From Desulfitobacterium chlororespirans DSM 11544 (GTDB taxonomy: Bacteria; Bacillota; Desulfitobacteriia; Desulfitobacteriales; Desulfitobacteriaceae), in the NCBI RefSeq assembly GCF_900143285.1, contig NZ_FRDN01000006.1, forward strand, positions 372,001 to 436,000: 64,000 nucleotides of DNA, read 5' to 3'. A program made the translations under genes and the position numbers. The notes below the pieces were generated by a model that worked only from the letters and a program-made list of their open reading frames with translations, was not told the DNA's origin and made no database searches. This document shows, in pieces, positions 17,568-25,947 of the stretch; the stretch's first letter is position 1, and each line of letters starts with the position of its first letter.

Positions 17568-18010
17568 TTCTATCCCTTTCCCTTCTCTAAATGTTTTTTC
17601 CACCTTATCTATTGGATTTAGTCCCTGGGATTCCGTATTGCCTCCTTCCTCACAGAGATAAATCCAGTCTAAGCATGTCAGTACAATTGTATAACAATTT
17701 GGACAATTCTTTCAATTAAAAAATGCATTTTTATTAAAGAAATTTTCTGTTCAAATAACTTCAAAGAATATTCTTGCCAAAAGTGCGTTTTTTGGTAATA
17801 ATACAAAGTAAAATAGACCTATTTTAATTTTAAATTGTTTGTCCTATTTTGTTGAGTGGTATATTTTTCCGGGGGACAAAATTTGGAATTAATAATCTAC
17901 TCCAAATATTACACCACCCGCAACATCTTTTCAATGCATCAAAAGTAAAGAGATTACTCGAAAATGGAAACTTTGTCAATTGTGTGAACGTGAAGAGGGG
18001 GGGACGGCGG
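17568..18010. other. divergent intergenic region between metF-like gene and first chemoreceptor
   Basis: About 440 AT-rich bases serving two diverging genes. Short palindromes are present near 17680-17710 (ACAATTGT and TTGTATAACAA), and several AT-rich -10-like hexamers, but no promoter pair is convincing. An open frame running into the receptor from 17849 is not considered coding upstream of 18011. Confidence 0.4.
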
Positions 18011-19777
18011 TTGAAAAGCATTAGAACTCGGTTGATTTTGGTATTCCTTCTCACATCCATCATGATGGCGGGCATTGTCGGTGGGTTTAATATCTATAAC
18101 CAAACAGTGTTGACGCAAAACAATGTGGATGAATATCGCAAGACTTTGTATGAGGAATACGATCGAGGCCTTAAAATGAATGTAGAGATCGCAATAAGCA
18201 TTATTCAGGGAGTCTATCAAGAGCAGCAGGAAGGATTATTGACTGAGGCGGAAGCCAAGGAAAAAGCGGCGGCTTTGGTGCGCACTATTCTCTATGATCA
18301 GGGCAATTATATCTGGGTGGATACCGTTGAAGGGATCAATGTGGTTTATCTGGGTAAAGACTCAGAGGGAAAAAGCCGGATTGATGCGGTAGATCCCAGT
18401 GGCTTTCTTTACATAAGAGAACTGATTAAAAACGGTATGCAGGAGGGTGGCGGGTATACAGATTATGAATTCGCCAAACCCAATGAATCAGAGCCTAAGC
18501 CCAAGCGGAGCTATACACAGCTTTTTAAGCCTTATGCCTGGATCGTGGGCACAGGGAACTGGGTTGATGATATCGAGACCAAAGTCAGTGAAAAAGAAAT
18601 GTATTATAACCAACACATGCTGAACGATATTATTAAAGTAGTCGCCGCCATGGTGATCGGCCTTGGGGTGGTGGCCGTTCTGGCTTTTGTCATCAGTCGG
18701 CGCATTGCCCAAAGGGTTCAGCGCATCGCCCAAGGAGCCAGGGAAGTCGCTCAGGGTAATCTGACCATTGACAAGATTGTGGTGGATACCCAGGACGAGC
18801 TGGGCCAATTGGCCGGTGATTTTAATCAAATGACCGATAACCTGGCGGAAGTGGTCAAAAAGGTGGCCTACGCCTCCGAACAAGTATCTCTGACTGCTCA
18901 GGAGCTCTCCTCCGGAGCGGAAGAGTCTGCTCAAGCGGCTATGGAGGTTGCTGCGGCAGTCACCGACGTTGCCCAGGGTACGGAAAGACAAATAAGCTCT
19001 GTCAGTGAAGTTTCCGAAGTCGTGAAAGAAATGGCGGCAGGGATGGAGCAGGTTTTAACCAATACAGGCTATGTGGTTCGCTCGGCTGAAGGGACATCTC
19101 AAGCCGCTGCCAAAGGTCAGGGTTCTGTACAGACCACCATTGAACAGATGAATCATATCCAAAAGGTGGTTAACCATAGCGCAGAATTGGTAGAACAGCT
19201 GGGCCTTCGCTCCCAGGAGATCGGCCAAATCATCGAGACCATCTCCGGCATCGCGGCCCAGACCAATCTTCTGGCCCTGAACGCAGCTATTGAAGCAGCC
19301 CGGGCAGGTGAACAAGGACGAGGTTTCGCCGTGGTTGCCGAAGAGGTAAGGAAGTTAGCGGAACAATCCCAAGGGGCAGCCAAGCAGATCTCCACCCTCA
19401 TCTTGGAAATCCAAGGGGATACGGTGAAAGCCGTGGAGGCTATGCAGGATGGAACCCTTGAGGTAGAAAAAGGAGCAAAAGTGGTCGTCGAAGCCGGAAG
19501 TGCCTTTGCAGAGATAGCCGAGCTTATTCAAGAAGTGACCGGGCAAGTTCGGGATATATCCGCTGAGATTGAGCAAATATCCCAGGGGAATGAGCGGATC
19601 ATTCGGGCGGTGGAAGAAGTGGATCAGATCAGCCGGGAGATTACGGATCAGACCTACGGTGTCTCGGCTTCCACTGAAGAGCAGTCCGCTTCTGTCGAAG
19701 AAATCGCGTCTTCCTGTCAGGTATTGGAGAATATGGCCATGGAATTGGAAAAGATTCTGGCAAAATTCAAAGTATAA
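18011..19777 (+). CDS. methyl-accepting chemotaxis protein, Cache sensor, copy 1
   Basis: 588-residue transmembrane chemoreceptor. An N-terminal helix (about 8-28) is followed by an extracellular single-Cache domain (about 35-195) with the signature [35 protein letters not shown] and [14 protein letters not shown] second helix (about 208-230), a HAMP domain ([19 protein letters not shown]) and a long cytoplasmic signalling helix with the invariant tip [26 protein letters not shown]-type motif follow. Start TTG 18011 with AAGAGGGGGGG upstream is chosen over an earlier in-frame codon because it gives exactly the length and N-terminus ([10 protein letters not shown]) of the next gene. The ligand is unknown; Cache_2 receptors often sense small organic acids. 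Confidence 0.93.
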   Translation: MKSIRTRLILVFLLTSIMMAGIVGGFNIYNQTVLTQNNVDEYRKTLYEEYDRGLKMNVEIAISIIQGVYQEQQEGLLTEAEAKEKAAALVRTILYDQGNYIWVDTVEGINVVYLGKDSEGKSRIDAVDPSGFLYIRELIKNGMQEGGGYTDYEFAKPNESEPKPKRSYTQLFKPYAWIVGTGNWVDDIETKVSEKEMYYNQHMLNDIIKVVAAMVIGLGVVAVLAFVISRRIAQRVQRIAQGAREVAQGNLTIDKIVVDTQDELGQLAGDFNQMTDNLAEVVKKVAYASEQVSLTAQELSSGAEESAQAAMEVAAAVTDVAQGTERQISSVSEVSEVVKEMAAGMEQVLTNTGYVVRSAEGTSQAAAKGQGSVQTTIEQMNHIQKVVNHSAELVEQLGLRSQEIGQIIETISGIAAQTNLLALNAAIEAARAGEQGRGFAVVAEEVRKLAEQSQGAAKQISTLILEIQGDTVKAVEAMQDGTLEVEKGAKVVVEAGSAFAEIAELIQEVTGQVRDISAEIEQISQGNERIIRAVEEVDQISREITDQTYGVSASTEEQSASVEEIASSCQVLENMAMELEKILAKFKV

Positions 19778-19804
19778 AAGAAAGTAGTTCTAAAGTCCTA
19801 GAGA

Positions 19805-19845
19805 ATAGTATAAAGGTCACAGCTTAGCTGTGACCTTTATACTAT
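19805..19845 (+). terminator. 20-base-arm near-perfect palindrome after chemoreceptor 1
   Basis: Arms 19805-19824 and 19826-19845 are exact reverse complements around a single central T (core GTCACAGCTTAGCTGTGAC). It is 28 bases after the stop. The exit is T-poor (TTAGAAAA), so termination, if any, depends on the A/T-rich base of the stem. It could equally be a dimeric-protein binding site. Confidence 0.55.
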
Positions 19846-20009
19846 TTAGAAAATAAAAAGTTTTCGAAATAGACAAAATTAATAAAATTATATTGCATTA
19901 TGTGGTGAATTAATTAATAATGGCTTAGGGGTCTGACCGCTGCCTGATTTTACATAGCTAAATATATTTTTTAGAAAAAAGTCATAAAGATAAGGGAGGA
20001 GCAAGAACA

Positions 20010-21776
20010 TTGAAAAGTATCAGAGCGCGTCTAATTTTGGCATTTCTTTTTACATCCATGCTGATGAGCATTATTGTGGGAGGGTATAATATCTACCGGC
20101 AAATAGACATTTTGAAAAACAATGTCCAGACCTACCGGGAAACCCTCTTTGCCGAATATGATCGGGGAATTAAGACGGATGTAGAGATTGCCATCAGCGT
20201 CATTGACAAGGTATGTAAAGAGCAGCAGGCAGGTCTGCTCTCAGAGGAGGAGGCTAAGACCAAGGCTGCCGACCTGGTTCGGGAGCTTCGCTTTGACGGG
20301 GAGAACTATTTCTGGGTTGATACCACTGAAGGAATTAATGTGGTTCTCCTGGGGCGGGATACCGAAGGGAAAAGCCGGCTTGATGCAGTGGACCCTAATG
20401 GCTATGCCTATGTACGGGATGGCTTTATAAAAAATGCGCTTAATGGCGGAGGCTACTCAGACTATGAATTTGCTAAACCCAATGAAACGGAGCCCACCCC
20501 CAAGAGAGGATATACCCAGCTCTTTGCCCCCTATGGCTGGGTTATAGGAACCGGGAACTGGGTGGACGATATTGAGGTAAAGGTCGTTGAACAAGAGATG
20601 ATCTATAGAGAGCAGATGTTGCAGGATATTATCCGTATATCTGTCGCCATGATTCTTGGTTTAATCATAGTAAGTGCCGTCGGCTTTAAGATCAGCCAGA
20701 ATATTACCAGGCAGGTCAAACAGGTTGCCCAGGGTGCCAATGAAGTGGCCCAAGGCAATCTGAGGATTGAGAAAATCCAAGTGGATTCCAGTGATGAGCT
20801 GGGTCAGCTGGCTCAGGATTTTAACCACATGACAGAGAATCTTACCCAACTGGTCAAACAGGTTTCCCTGGCTTCGGAACATATCGCCTCCTCTTCCCAA
20901 CAATTGTCCGCAGGAGCCGAACAATCAGCCCAGGCGGCCAATGAAGTAGCCTCTGCGATCACCGAGGTGGCTCAGGGGACGGAAAAGCAGATGACCGCAG
21001 TGAATGACGTGGCGGCTGTGGTGGAAGAAATGGCGGCAGGAATGGGTCAAGTGCTGAACAATACGGAATATGTGGTTCGTTCAGCTGAAGAAACAGCCAA
21101 AGCCACTGACAAAGGCCAACAATCCATCCATACCACCGTCAAGCAAATGGAGAGTATCCAAAAGGCGGTCAACCATAGTGCTTCCTTAGTGGAGCACCTG
21201 GGAGTCCGTTCCCAGGAGATCGGACAGATCGTTGAAGCCATTGCTGGGATCGCCGATCAAACCAATCTTTTGGCTCTCAATGCCGCCATCGAAGCAGCCC
21301 GGGCCGGCGAACAAGGAAGAGGATTTGCAGTGGTGGCCGAAGAGGTCCGCAAACTGGCTGAACAATCTCAGATTGCCGCCAAACAAATCGCCGATCTTAT
21401 TGGGGAAATTCAGGAGGATACTCATAAGGCCGTAGACTCGATGAAGAACGGGACACAAGAGGTTGAGATAGGGTCCAAGGTAGTCCATGATGCAGGCAGC
21501 GCTTTCGAAGAGATTGCCGGACTTATTCAAGAGGTCACCGAGCAGGTTCGGGGAATCTCTCATGAGATTGAAGAAATTTCTCAGGGCAATGAACGGATTG
21601 TTGCCTCCATCCATCAAGTCAACCAGATCAGCAAATCCATTGCCGAACAGACCCTCAATGTGTCGGCTTCAACGGAGGAGCAATCCGCCTCTGTGGAAGA
21701 GATCGCTTCTTCCAGCCAATTGCTGGCCAAAATGACCGAAGATATGGAGCAGGCACTTCAGAAATTCAAGATATAA
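20010..21776 (+). CDS. methyl-accepting chemotaxis protein, Cache sensor, copy 2
   Basis: 588 residues, the same architecture and the same length as the receptor just upstream, with a TTG start preceded by GGGAGGAG. The Cache domain reads [20 protein letters not shown] and [12 protein letters not shown]; the signalling tip [20 protein letters not shown] is nearly identical to copy 1. Differences are spread through the sensor (for example a Val-rich to Ile-rich helix 2), so ligand preference may differ. Clearly a tandem duplication. Each copy has its own 5' region, so they are probably separately transcribed. Confidence 0.94.
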   Translation: MKSIRARLILAFLFTSMLMSIIVGGYNIYRQIDILKNNVQTYRETLFAEYDRGIKTDVEIAISVIDKVCKEQQAGLLSEEEAKTKAADLVRELRFDGENYFWVDTTEGINVVLLGRDTEGKSRLDAVDPNGYAYVRDGFIKNALNGGGYSDYEFAKPNETEPTPKRGYTQLFAPYGWVIGTGNWVDDIEVKVVEQEMIYREQMLQDIIRISVAMILGLIIVSAVGFKISQNITRQVKQVAQGANEVAQGNLRIEKIQVDSSDELGQLAQDFNHMTENLTQLVKQVSLASEHIASSSQQLSAGAEQSAQAANEVASAITEVAQGTEKQMTAVNDVAAVVEEMAAGMGQVLNNTEYVVRSAEETAKATDKGQQSIHTTVKQMESIQKAVNHSASLVEHLGVRSQEIGQIVEAIAGIADQTNLLALNAAIEAARAGEQGRGFAVVAEEVRKLAEQSQIAAKQIADLIGEIQEDTHKAVDSMKNGTQEVEIGSKVVHDAGSAFEEIAGLIQEVTEQVRGISHEIEEISQGNERIVASIHQVNQISKSIAEQTLNVSASTEEQSASVEEIASSSQLLAKMTEDMEQALQKFKI

Positions 21777-22518
21777 CGGCGACGGCTTTCAAAGCAAAAA
21801 TAAGCCCAAGTAAAATGGGTTGATGTATTAAGTAAATCCATAAGGAATGGCGGCTGACCCATGTGACTATGGGGTAGGCCGCTTTTTGCTTTTGCTCGTC
21901 TCTTTTCGCTGAAGAGACCGAGGTTTTGCTCTCTTTTCGGTTCGCAAAGACATAACGATAACAAAGAACCCCCAGCAAGGTGACGCCACTATAAGGAAAC
22001 AGAGGGTAAAAGTCCATGGTGGCAAAGCCGGGATACATAAACCCCAGAGGGAGAAGCAGGGGAGTGTTCACCGCTTGGTCTTTGATAATCAAGCCGCTGG
22101 CGATGATCAAAACTGAGCCTAGAATGAGCACACCATTGGGAAGTTTTTGAATCAGGGGATAGAGAACCATCATAACCCCTAAAAAGTGAAGAATCCCAAA
22201 GCGGACATATTGCTCAGGAAAGGCCACATAAGTCACCAGGGTAATAATCATGCCAAAAAATATGACCCGCAATCCGTTTTTAAGGGGATGTTTGCTGAAA
22301 CCGCTGCTTAGGCCGGAAAGAAAGATAAAAAGCAGAGCAGCCGTTTTGCCGAGGATAAACCAGAAAAGGGCATCCACATCAACAGCTAAATTGGTCCATT
22401 GATCTAAATCATAGACGAGATGATAGGTAATCATTAAAGCAAGAGCCAGGGTACGCAAACTGTCAATGATGGAAAAGCGGTTAGGTGACAAGTGCTTCAT
22501 CCTCTCACAATTAATCAA
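21766..22518 (-). CDS. DUF1624 / heparan-alpha-glucosaminide N-acetyltransferase-like membrane protein
   Basis: Integral membrane protein of about 250 residues with six to seven helices. The N-terminal [25 protein letters not shown] matches the family hallmark (R-D-x-R-G-x-A ... M-x-x-x-H), with the conserved His in TYHLVYDL. The C-terminal helix contains [13 protein letters not shown], also typical. It may transfer an acyl group to a cell-surface sugar; substrate unknown. The start is uncertain: TTG 22518, or ATG 22500 (MKHLSPNRF). Its 3' end overlaps the convergent chemoreceptor gene by 11 bases. Confidence 0.78.
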   Translation of the reverse strand: MINCERMKHLSPNRFSIIDSLRTLALALMITYHLVYDLDQWTNLAVDVDALFWFILGKTAALLFIFLSGLSSGFSKHPLKNGLRVIFFGMIITLVTYVAFPEQYVRFGILHFLGVMMVLYPLIQKLPNGVLILGSVLIIASGLIIKDQAVNTPLLLPLGFMYPGFATMDFYPLFPYSGVTLLGVLCYRYVFANRKESKTSVSSAKRDEQKQKAAYPIVTWVSRHSLWIYLIHQPILLGLIFALKAVAVIS

Positions 22519-22631
22519 AGCCTGCCATGGTAATGACGGGCTTTTGAAAAGGCAGTGTCTTTGGGCGGCACCGGATTTTCTGTATCACTTATAGTATATC
22601 AGGTTAAAAACCCAACACCAAGGGACTTGCC

Positions 22632-23489
22632 TCAAGAATATCCGCCCAACCAAGGTGTATCCCTGGGAATGATCAAATGGTTTTCGCAATAAGAGTGGGT
22701 GGTGATTAAAGATTCCGTCCAAAGCTGGAGAATATCAAAGCGTCGTTCGGGATGATAACCCAGCATTTTGTGTTTTCCCAGAGAACGTGAGACCTCCTCG
22801 TTGCGGGCCAGGGTCAGCCCCATCACGCAGTCACCAATGATGGTTTCAGCGATGAGACGGGCATGGCGGCGGTGTTTGCGGGGGGATTTAAGGTCCTGAT
22901 GGCGTATGGAGGTGGCCACTTTGACCTTAAGGTCGAAGCGCTTGGCCAGGACCAGGGTCAGGGGGGGAATGGCAATGGCTTCAGGCATAAGAACTCCCAG
23001 CGCTTTAGCAGACAGGGCATGGGGACCGTGGGTGGGAGTGGCATTGCCTAATAGCTGAAAATAGCCTAATTCTTTATTCAAACTTCCCCGGAAGCGGAGG
23101 ACGAGATTAGCCAGCTTAGCGCGGTGAGTGATGTAAGGATAGCAGTTGGTCAGGGCTATATCCGTACCATCGGTTAAGGCAGCCAGGAGTTTGGCTAAGC
23201 CATCATAAATATCCCCCGAAGTATCGCCGTCCACAAAGAGCACGCCATGAGTATGGAGAGAACGGGCATAAAGGGCCCCGATAGCCCGGGGAACATCAAT
23301 GCCCAGGGGTTCGGCAAAATAAATGGTATGGATGCGCTGATCCAGGATAGTGCGGGTCAAATCAAGGGTCCGATCAGTACAGCCATTGAGGACCAGAATG
23401 ACCCTTTTTATGGGCAATTTCAAGACCGTGGCTAAGACGGCCAGAATGCTTTTTTCTTCATTTTGGGCAGGAATGACCACATCATACAT
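22632..23489 (-). CDS. family 2 glycosyltransferase-like protein
   Basis: 285 residues beginning with the GT-A fold signature MYDVVIPAQNEEKSILAVL, then VILVLNGCTDRT and LFVDGDTSGDI, the last giving the DxD-type metal/nucleotide-sugar site. No membrane helices are visible, unlike processive synthases. It probably transfers a sugar to a wall or spore-coat polymer; acceptor unknown. CTGAGGAGAG lies before ATG 23489. It diverges from yabG, which begins 150 bases away. Confidence 0.78.
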   Translation of the reverse strand: MYDVVIPAQNEEKSILAVLATVLKLPIKRVILVLNGCTDRTLDLTRTILDQRIHTIYFAEPLGIDVPRAIGALYARSLHTHGVLFVDGDTSGDIYDGLAKLLAALTDGTDIALTNCYPYITHRAKLANLVLRFRGSLNKELGYFQLLGNATPTHGPHALSAKALGVLMPEAIAIPPLTLVLAKRFDLKVKVATSIRHQDLKSPRKHRRHARLIAETIIGDCVMGLTLARNEEVSRSLGKHKMLGYHPERRFDILQLWTESLITTHSYCENHLIIPRDTPWLGGYS

Positions 23490-23638
23490 GCTATCTCTCC
23501 TCAGGGAAGCTTATTTTGAATTTCAGTGATCAAGAATAAGAGCTCTTGCTTTCCGGGCAGAGTTTTCTTTTATTATTTATATGCCGTTTTTTCTCATCGG
23601 TCATAGGATATAGAGAAGGGGTCGGAAGGAGGGTACAC

Positions 23639-24472
23639 ATGTTAAAAGTTGGCGATATTGTGGCTAGAAAATCCCATAAACAAGATTTATTTTTTCGTAT
23701 TGAGCAGATTATGTCGGTTAAAGGAGAGCGGATTGCAATCTTAAAGGGCATTAATCTCAGGCTTATAGCCGATGCACCTCTTCAGGATCTGGTGGAAAAA
23801 GAGCCATCAGAGGTTGCCCATTATCAGCGGGAAGATTACCAGGATATTTATAACAAGCTGAAAATTGTGGTCAATCAGCGTAAGTATGTTCCGGAGGTAC
23901 AGGATGAATTCTATGAAATCCCGGGGCGGGTGCTGCATCTGGATGGGGATGAGGAATATCTGAGCCAATGCATCAAGACATATCAGCAGCTGGGGCTGGA
24001 TGCTAAGGGAATCTGTATATCTGAAGGGGAGCAGCCGAAGAAGATACGGCAGGTTCTTCAGGAAAACCCCACAGACATCGTGGTTCTCACGGGGCATGAC
24101 GGGTTTCTCAAGGGAAAAAAGGATTTCAAGAGCCTTGACAGCTATCGGAGTTCACGCTTTTTCGTGCAATCCGTCCTTGAGGCTCGCCGTTTCCAACCCA
24201 ATCGGGATGCCCTGGTGATCTTCGCCGGGGCCTGCCAATCCAATTATGAAGCCATCATCAGAGCAGGGGCCAATTTTGCCTCCTCTCCCAAAAGGACGTT
24301 GATCCATGCGTTTGATCCGGTCTTTATCGTGGAGAGAATCGCCTTTACCCCCATCGATCAGATGGTATCCCTGAAGGAAATCATTCAGCATACGGTCACT
24401 GGGACCGATGGTCTGGGGGGAATCGAAACCCGGGGTCAGCTCCGCAAGGGATATCCGAGAAGCCCTTATTGA
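23639..24472 (+). CDS. yabG: sporulation-specific protease YabG
   Basis: 277-residue cysteine protease that processes spore coat proteins late in sporulation. Characteristic segments are the N-terminal MLKVGDIVARKSHKQDLFFRI, VVLTGHDGFLKGKKDF, SSRFFVQSVLEARRF and IFAGACQSNYEAIIRAGANFASSPKR. GAAGGAGGG lies before ATG 23639; an in-frame codon at 23546 has no ribosome site. The position after ksgA and before ispE agrees with B. subtilis. The veg and sspF genes that usually follow are not seen. Confidence 0.94.
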   Translation: MLKVGDIVARKSHKQDLFFRIEQIMSVKGERIAILKGINLRLIADAPLQDLVEKEPSEVAHYQREDYQDIYNKLKIVVNQRKYVPEVQDEFYEIPGRVLHLDGDEEYLSQCIKTYQQLGLDAKGICISEGEQPKKIRQVLQENPTDIVVLTGHDGFLKGKKDFKSLDSYRSSRFFVQSVLEARRFQPNRDALVIFAGACQSNYEAIIRAGANFASSPKRTLIHAFDPVFIVERIAFTPIDQMVSLKEIIQHTVTGTDGLGGIETRGQLRKGYPRSPY

Positions 24473-24477
24473 TGATG

Positions 24478-24519
24478 ATGAGCGCCTGCGCAGATGAACG
24501 CAGGCGCTCATGCATTTTT
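24478..24519 (+). terminator. rho-independent terminator of yabG
   Basis: ATGAGCGCCTGCG pairs perfectly with CGCAGGCGCTCAT (13 bases, 8-base loop), followed by GCATTTTTA. Confidence 0.85.
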
Positions 24520-24525
24520 AGCAGC

Positions 24526-24873
24526 CTACTCCGTGATAATTACCGGCGTCCCTGCACCAACCTGATCGTAGAGAGCCTCCACATGATGATTATGCATACG
24601 AATACAGCCTAAGGAGGCCTGAGTACCGATGCTGGCGGGCTTATTTGTCCCATGAATCCCATAGTCGGGGAGGGACAGGCCGAGCCAGCGGGTACCAAAG
24701 GCCCCGCCGGGATTCATGACCTTGGTAGCTACCGCATAATTCCCTAAAGGAGTGGGGGTTGAGCTTTTGCCTACGGCACAGGGATAACAGCCTAAGAGTT
24801 GATTGCCATCATAAAGTTCTATTTGCCGTGAAGAACGGCGAATGATAATTCTGCGTTGGGGTAGCGGATTCAT
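24526..24873 (-). CDS. small L,D-transpeptidase (YkuD domain)
   Basis: 115 residues, essentially a bare YkuD catalytic domain. Sheet residues IIIRRSSRQIELYDGNQLL are followed by the catalytic signature YGIHGTN ... SLGCIRM, with the active Cys in S-x-G-C-I-R. There is no LysM, signal peptide or anchor, which is the short sporulation-type form. AAGGAGG lies nine bases before ATG 24873. Likely 3-3 cross-linking of peptidoglycan or attachment in the spore; location inferred. Confidence 0.87.
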   Translation of the reverse strand: MNPLPQRRIIIRRSSRQIELYDGNQLLGCYPCAVGKSSTPTPLGNYAVATKVMNPGGAFGTRWLGLSLPDYGIHGTNKPASIGTQASLGCIRMHNHHVEALYDQVGAGTPVIITE

Positions 24874-25013
24874 CAGGTTACCTCCTTCCCTATTTCTTAA
24901 TCAGTGTATGCTTTCTTGATCCTTTTAGATTCTGAATAATCCGGGGGGGTTAAAGCGGAAAATAAGGGAGGCATTGAACGAGACTTCTTTCAGTGATCAA
25001 AGGGAGGAATGAC

Positions 25014-25835
25014 ATGAATCATTATGTGGAAGGCAAGCTCCTCATTATTGGCGGAGCTGAAGACAAAAAGGGAGAGTGCAAAATACTGAAGCGGTTTATC
25101 CAGGAAGCGGGAGGAAGGGAAAGCCGCGTGGTGGTTCTGACCGCCGCCACGGAGATGCCGGAGCAGGTCGGTTCGGAATACAAGGAGCTTTTTGAAAACT
25201 TAGGGGCAGCTGAGGTACAGGTTCTGGATATAGCCGAAAGGGTTTCAGCCAATCAGGAATCTATATCCCAGGAGTTGCAGAAGGCTACCGGGATTTTCTT
25301 CACGGGAGGAGACCAGCTGCGTATCACGGGAATTTTGGGAGGAACCCGTTTGGGGAGAACCCTGCATAACCTCTATCAAAGGGGGGTGATCATTGCGGGA
25401 ACCAGTGCCGGGGCGTCAGCCATGTCCGATACTATGATCGTGGGCGGGGAGGCGGGTACGCCCAAAAAAGATACCCTGACCATGGCTCCCGGCCTGGGTC
25501 TGCTTCATTCTGTTGTCGTGGACCAACATTTTGCCCAAAGGGGCCGCATCGGCCGCCTGCTCTCGGCTATCGCCCAGAATCCTTATGTGCTGGGAGTAGG
25601 TATTGATGAAGATACTTCCATTCTTGTTTACTCAGACGGCCATTTTACAGTGGTGGGCAACCAGACCGTTACGGTGGTGGACGCTTCCCCCACCATGGCC
25701 AGCAATGTTTCGGAAATTTCGCCGGGCCAGGCCCTGGTTCTCACCCCTGTGCTCATGCATATCTTATCCGACGGTTATCGTTTTGATCTTAAGAGGAGAG
25801 CCGCAAGCTTAAACGAGGCTTCCTCCGGTGGGTGA
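25014..25835 (+). CDS. cphB: cyanophycinase
   Basis: 273-residue serine peptidase of the S51 type that cleaves the arginine-aspartate polymer cyanophycin to beta-Asp-Arg dipeptides. GKLLIIGGAEDKKG opens the protein, FFTGGDQLRI follows, and the nucleophile elbow is AGTSAGASAMSD. Then come VDQHFAQRGRIGRLL and GVGIDEDTSILV. GGGAGG precedes ATG 25014. It stands directly before cyanophycin synthetase on the same strand, forming a synthesis-degradation pair. Confidence 0.93.
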   Translation: MNHYVEGKLLIIGGAEDKKGECKILKRFIQEAGGRESRVVVLTAATEMPEQVGSEYKELFENLGAAEVQVLDIAERVSANQESISQELQKATGIFFTGGDQLRITGILGGTRLGRTLHNLYQRGVIIAGTSAGASAMSDTMIVGGEAGTPKKDTLTMAPGLGLLHSVVVDQHFAQRGRIGRLLSAIAQNPYVLGVGIDEDTSILVYSDGHFTVVGNQTVTVVDASPTMASNVSEISPGQALVLTPVLMHILSDGYRFDLKRRAASLNEASSGG

Positions 25836-25947
25836 TTGTATTTCCTTAGGCACCTGGAAAAACGGAAAAAAAGAATATTGTGCCGGAAAAAGGTAAAAAT
25901 ACTAGAGGTGTACTTTTCCCATGGGTTGAAGGAGGACAAATATCACA

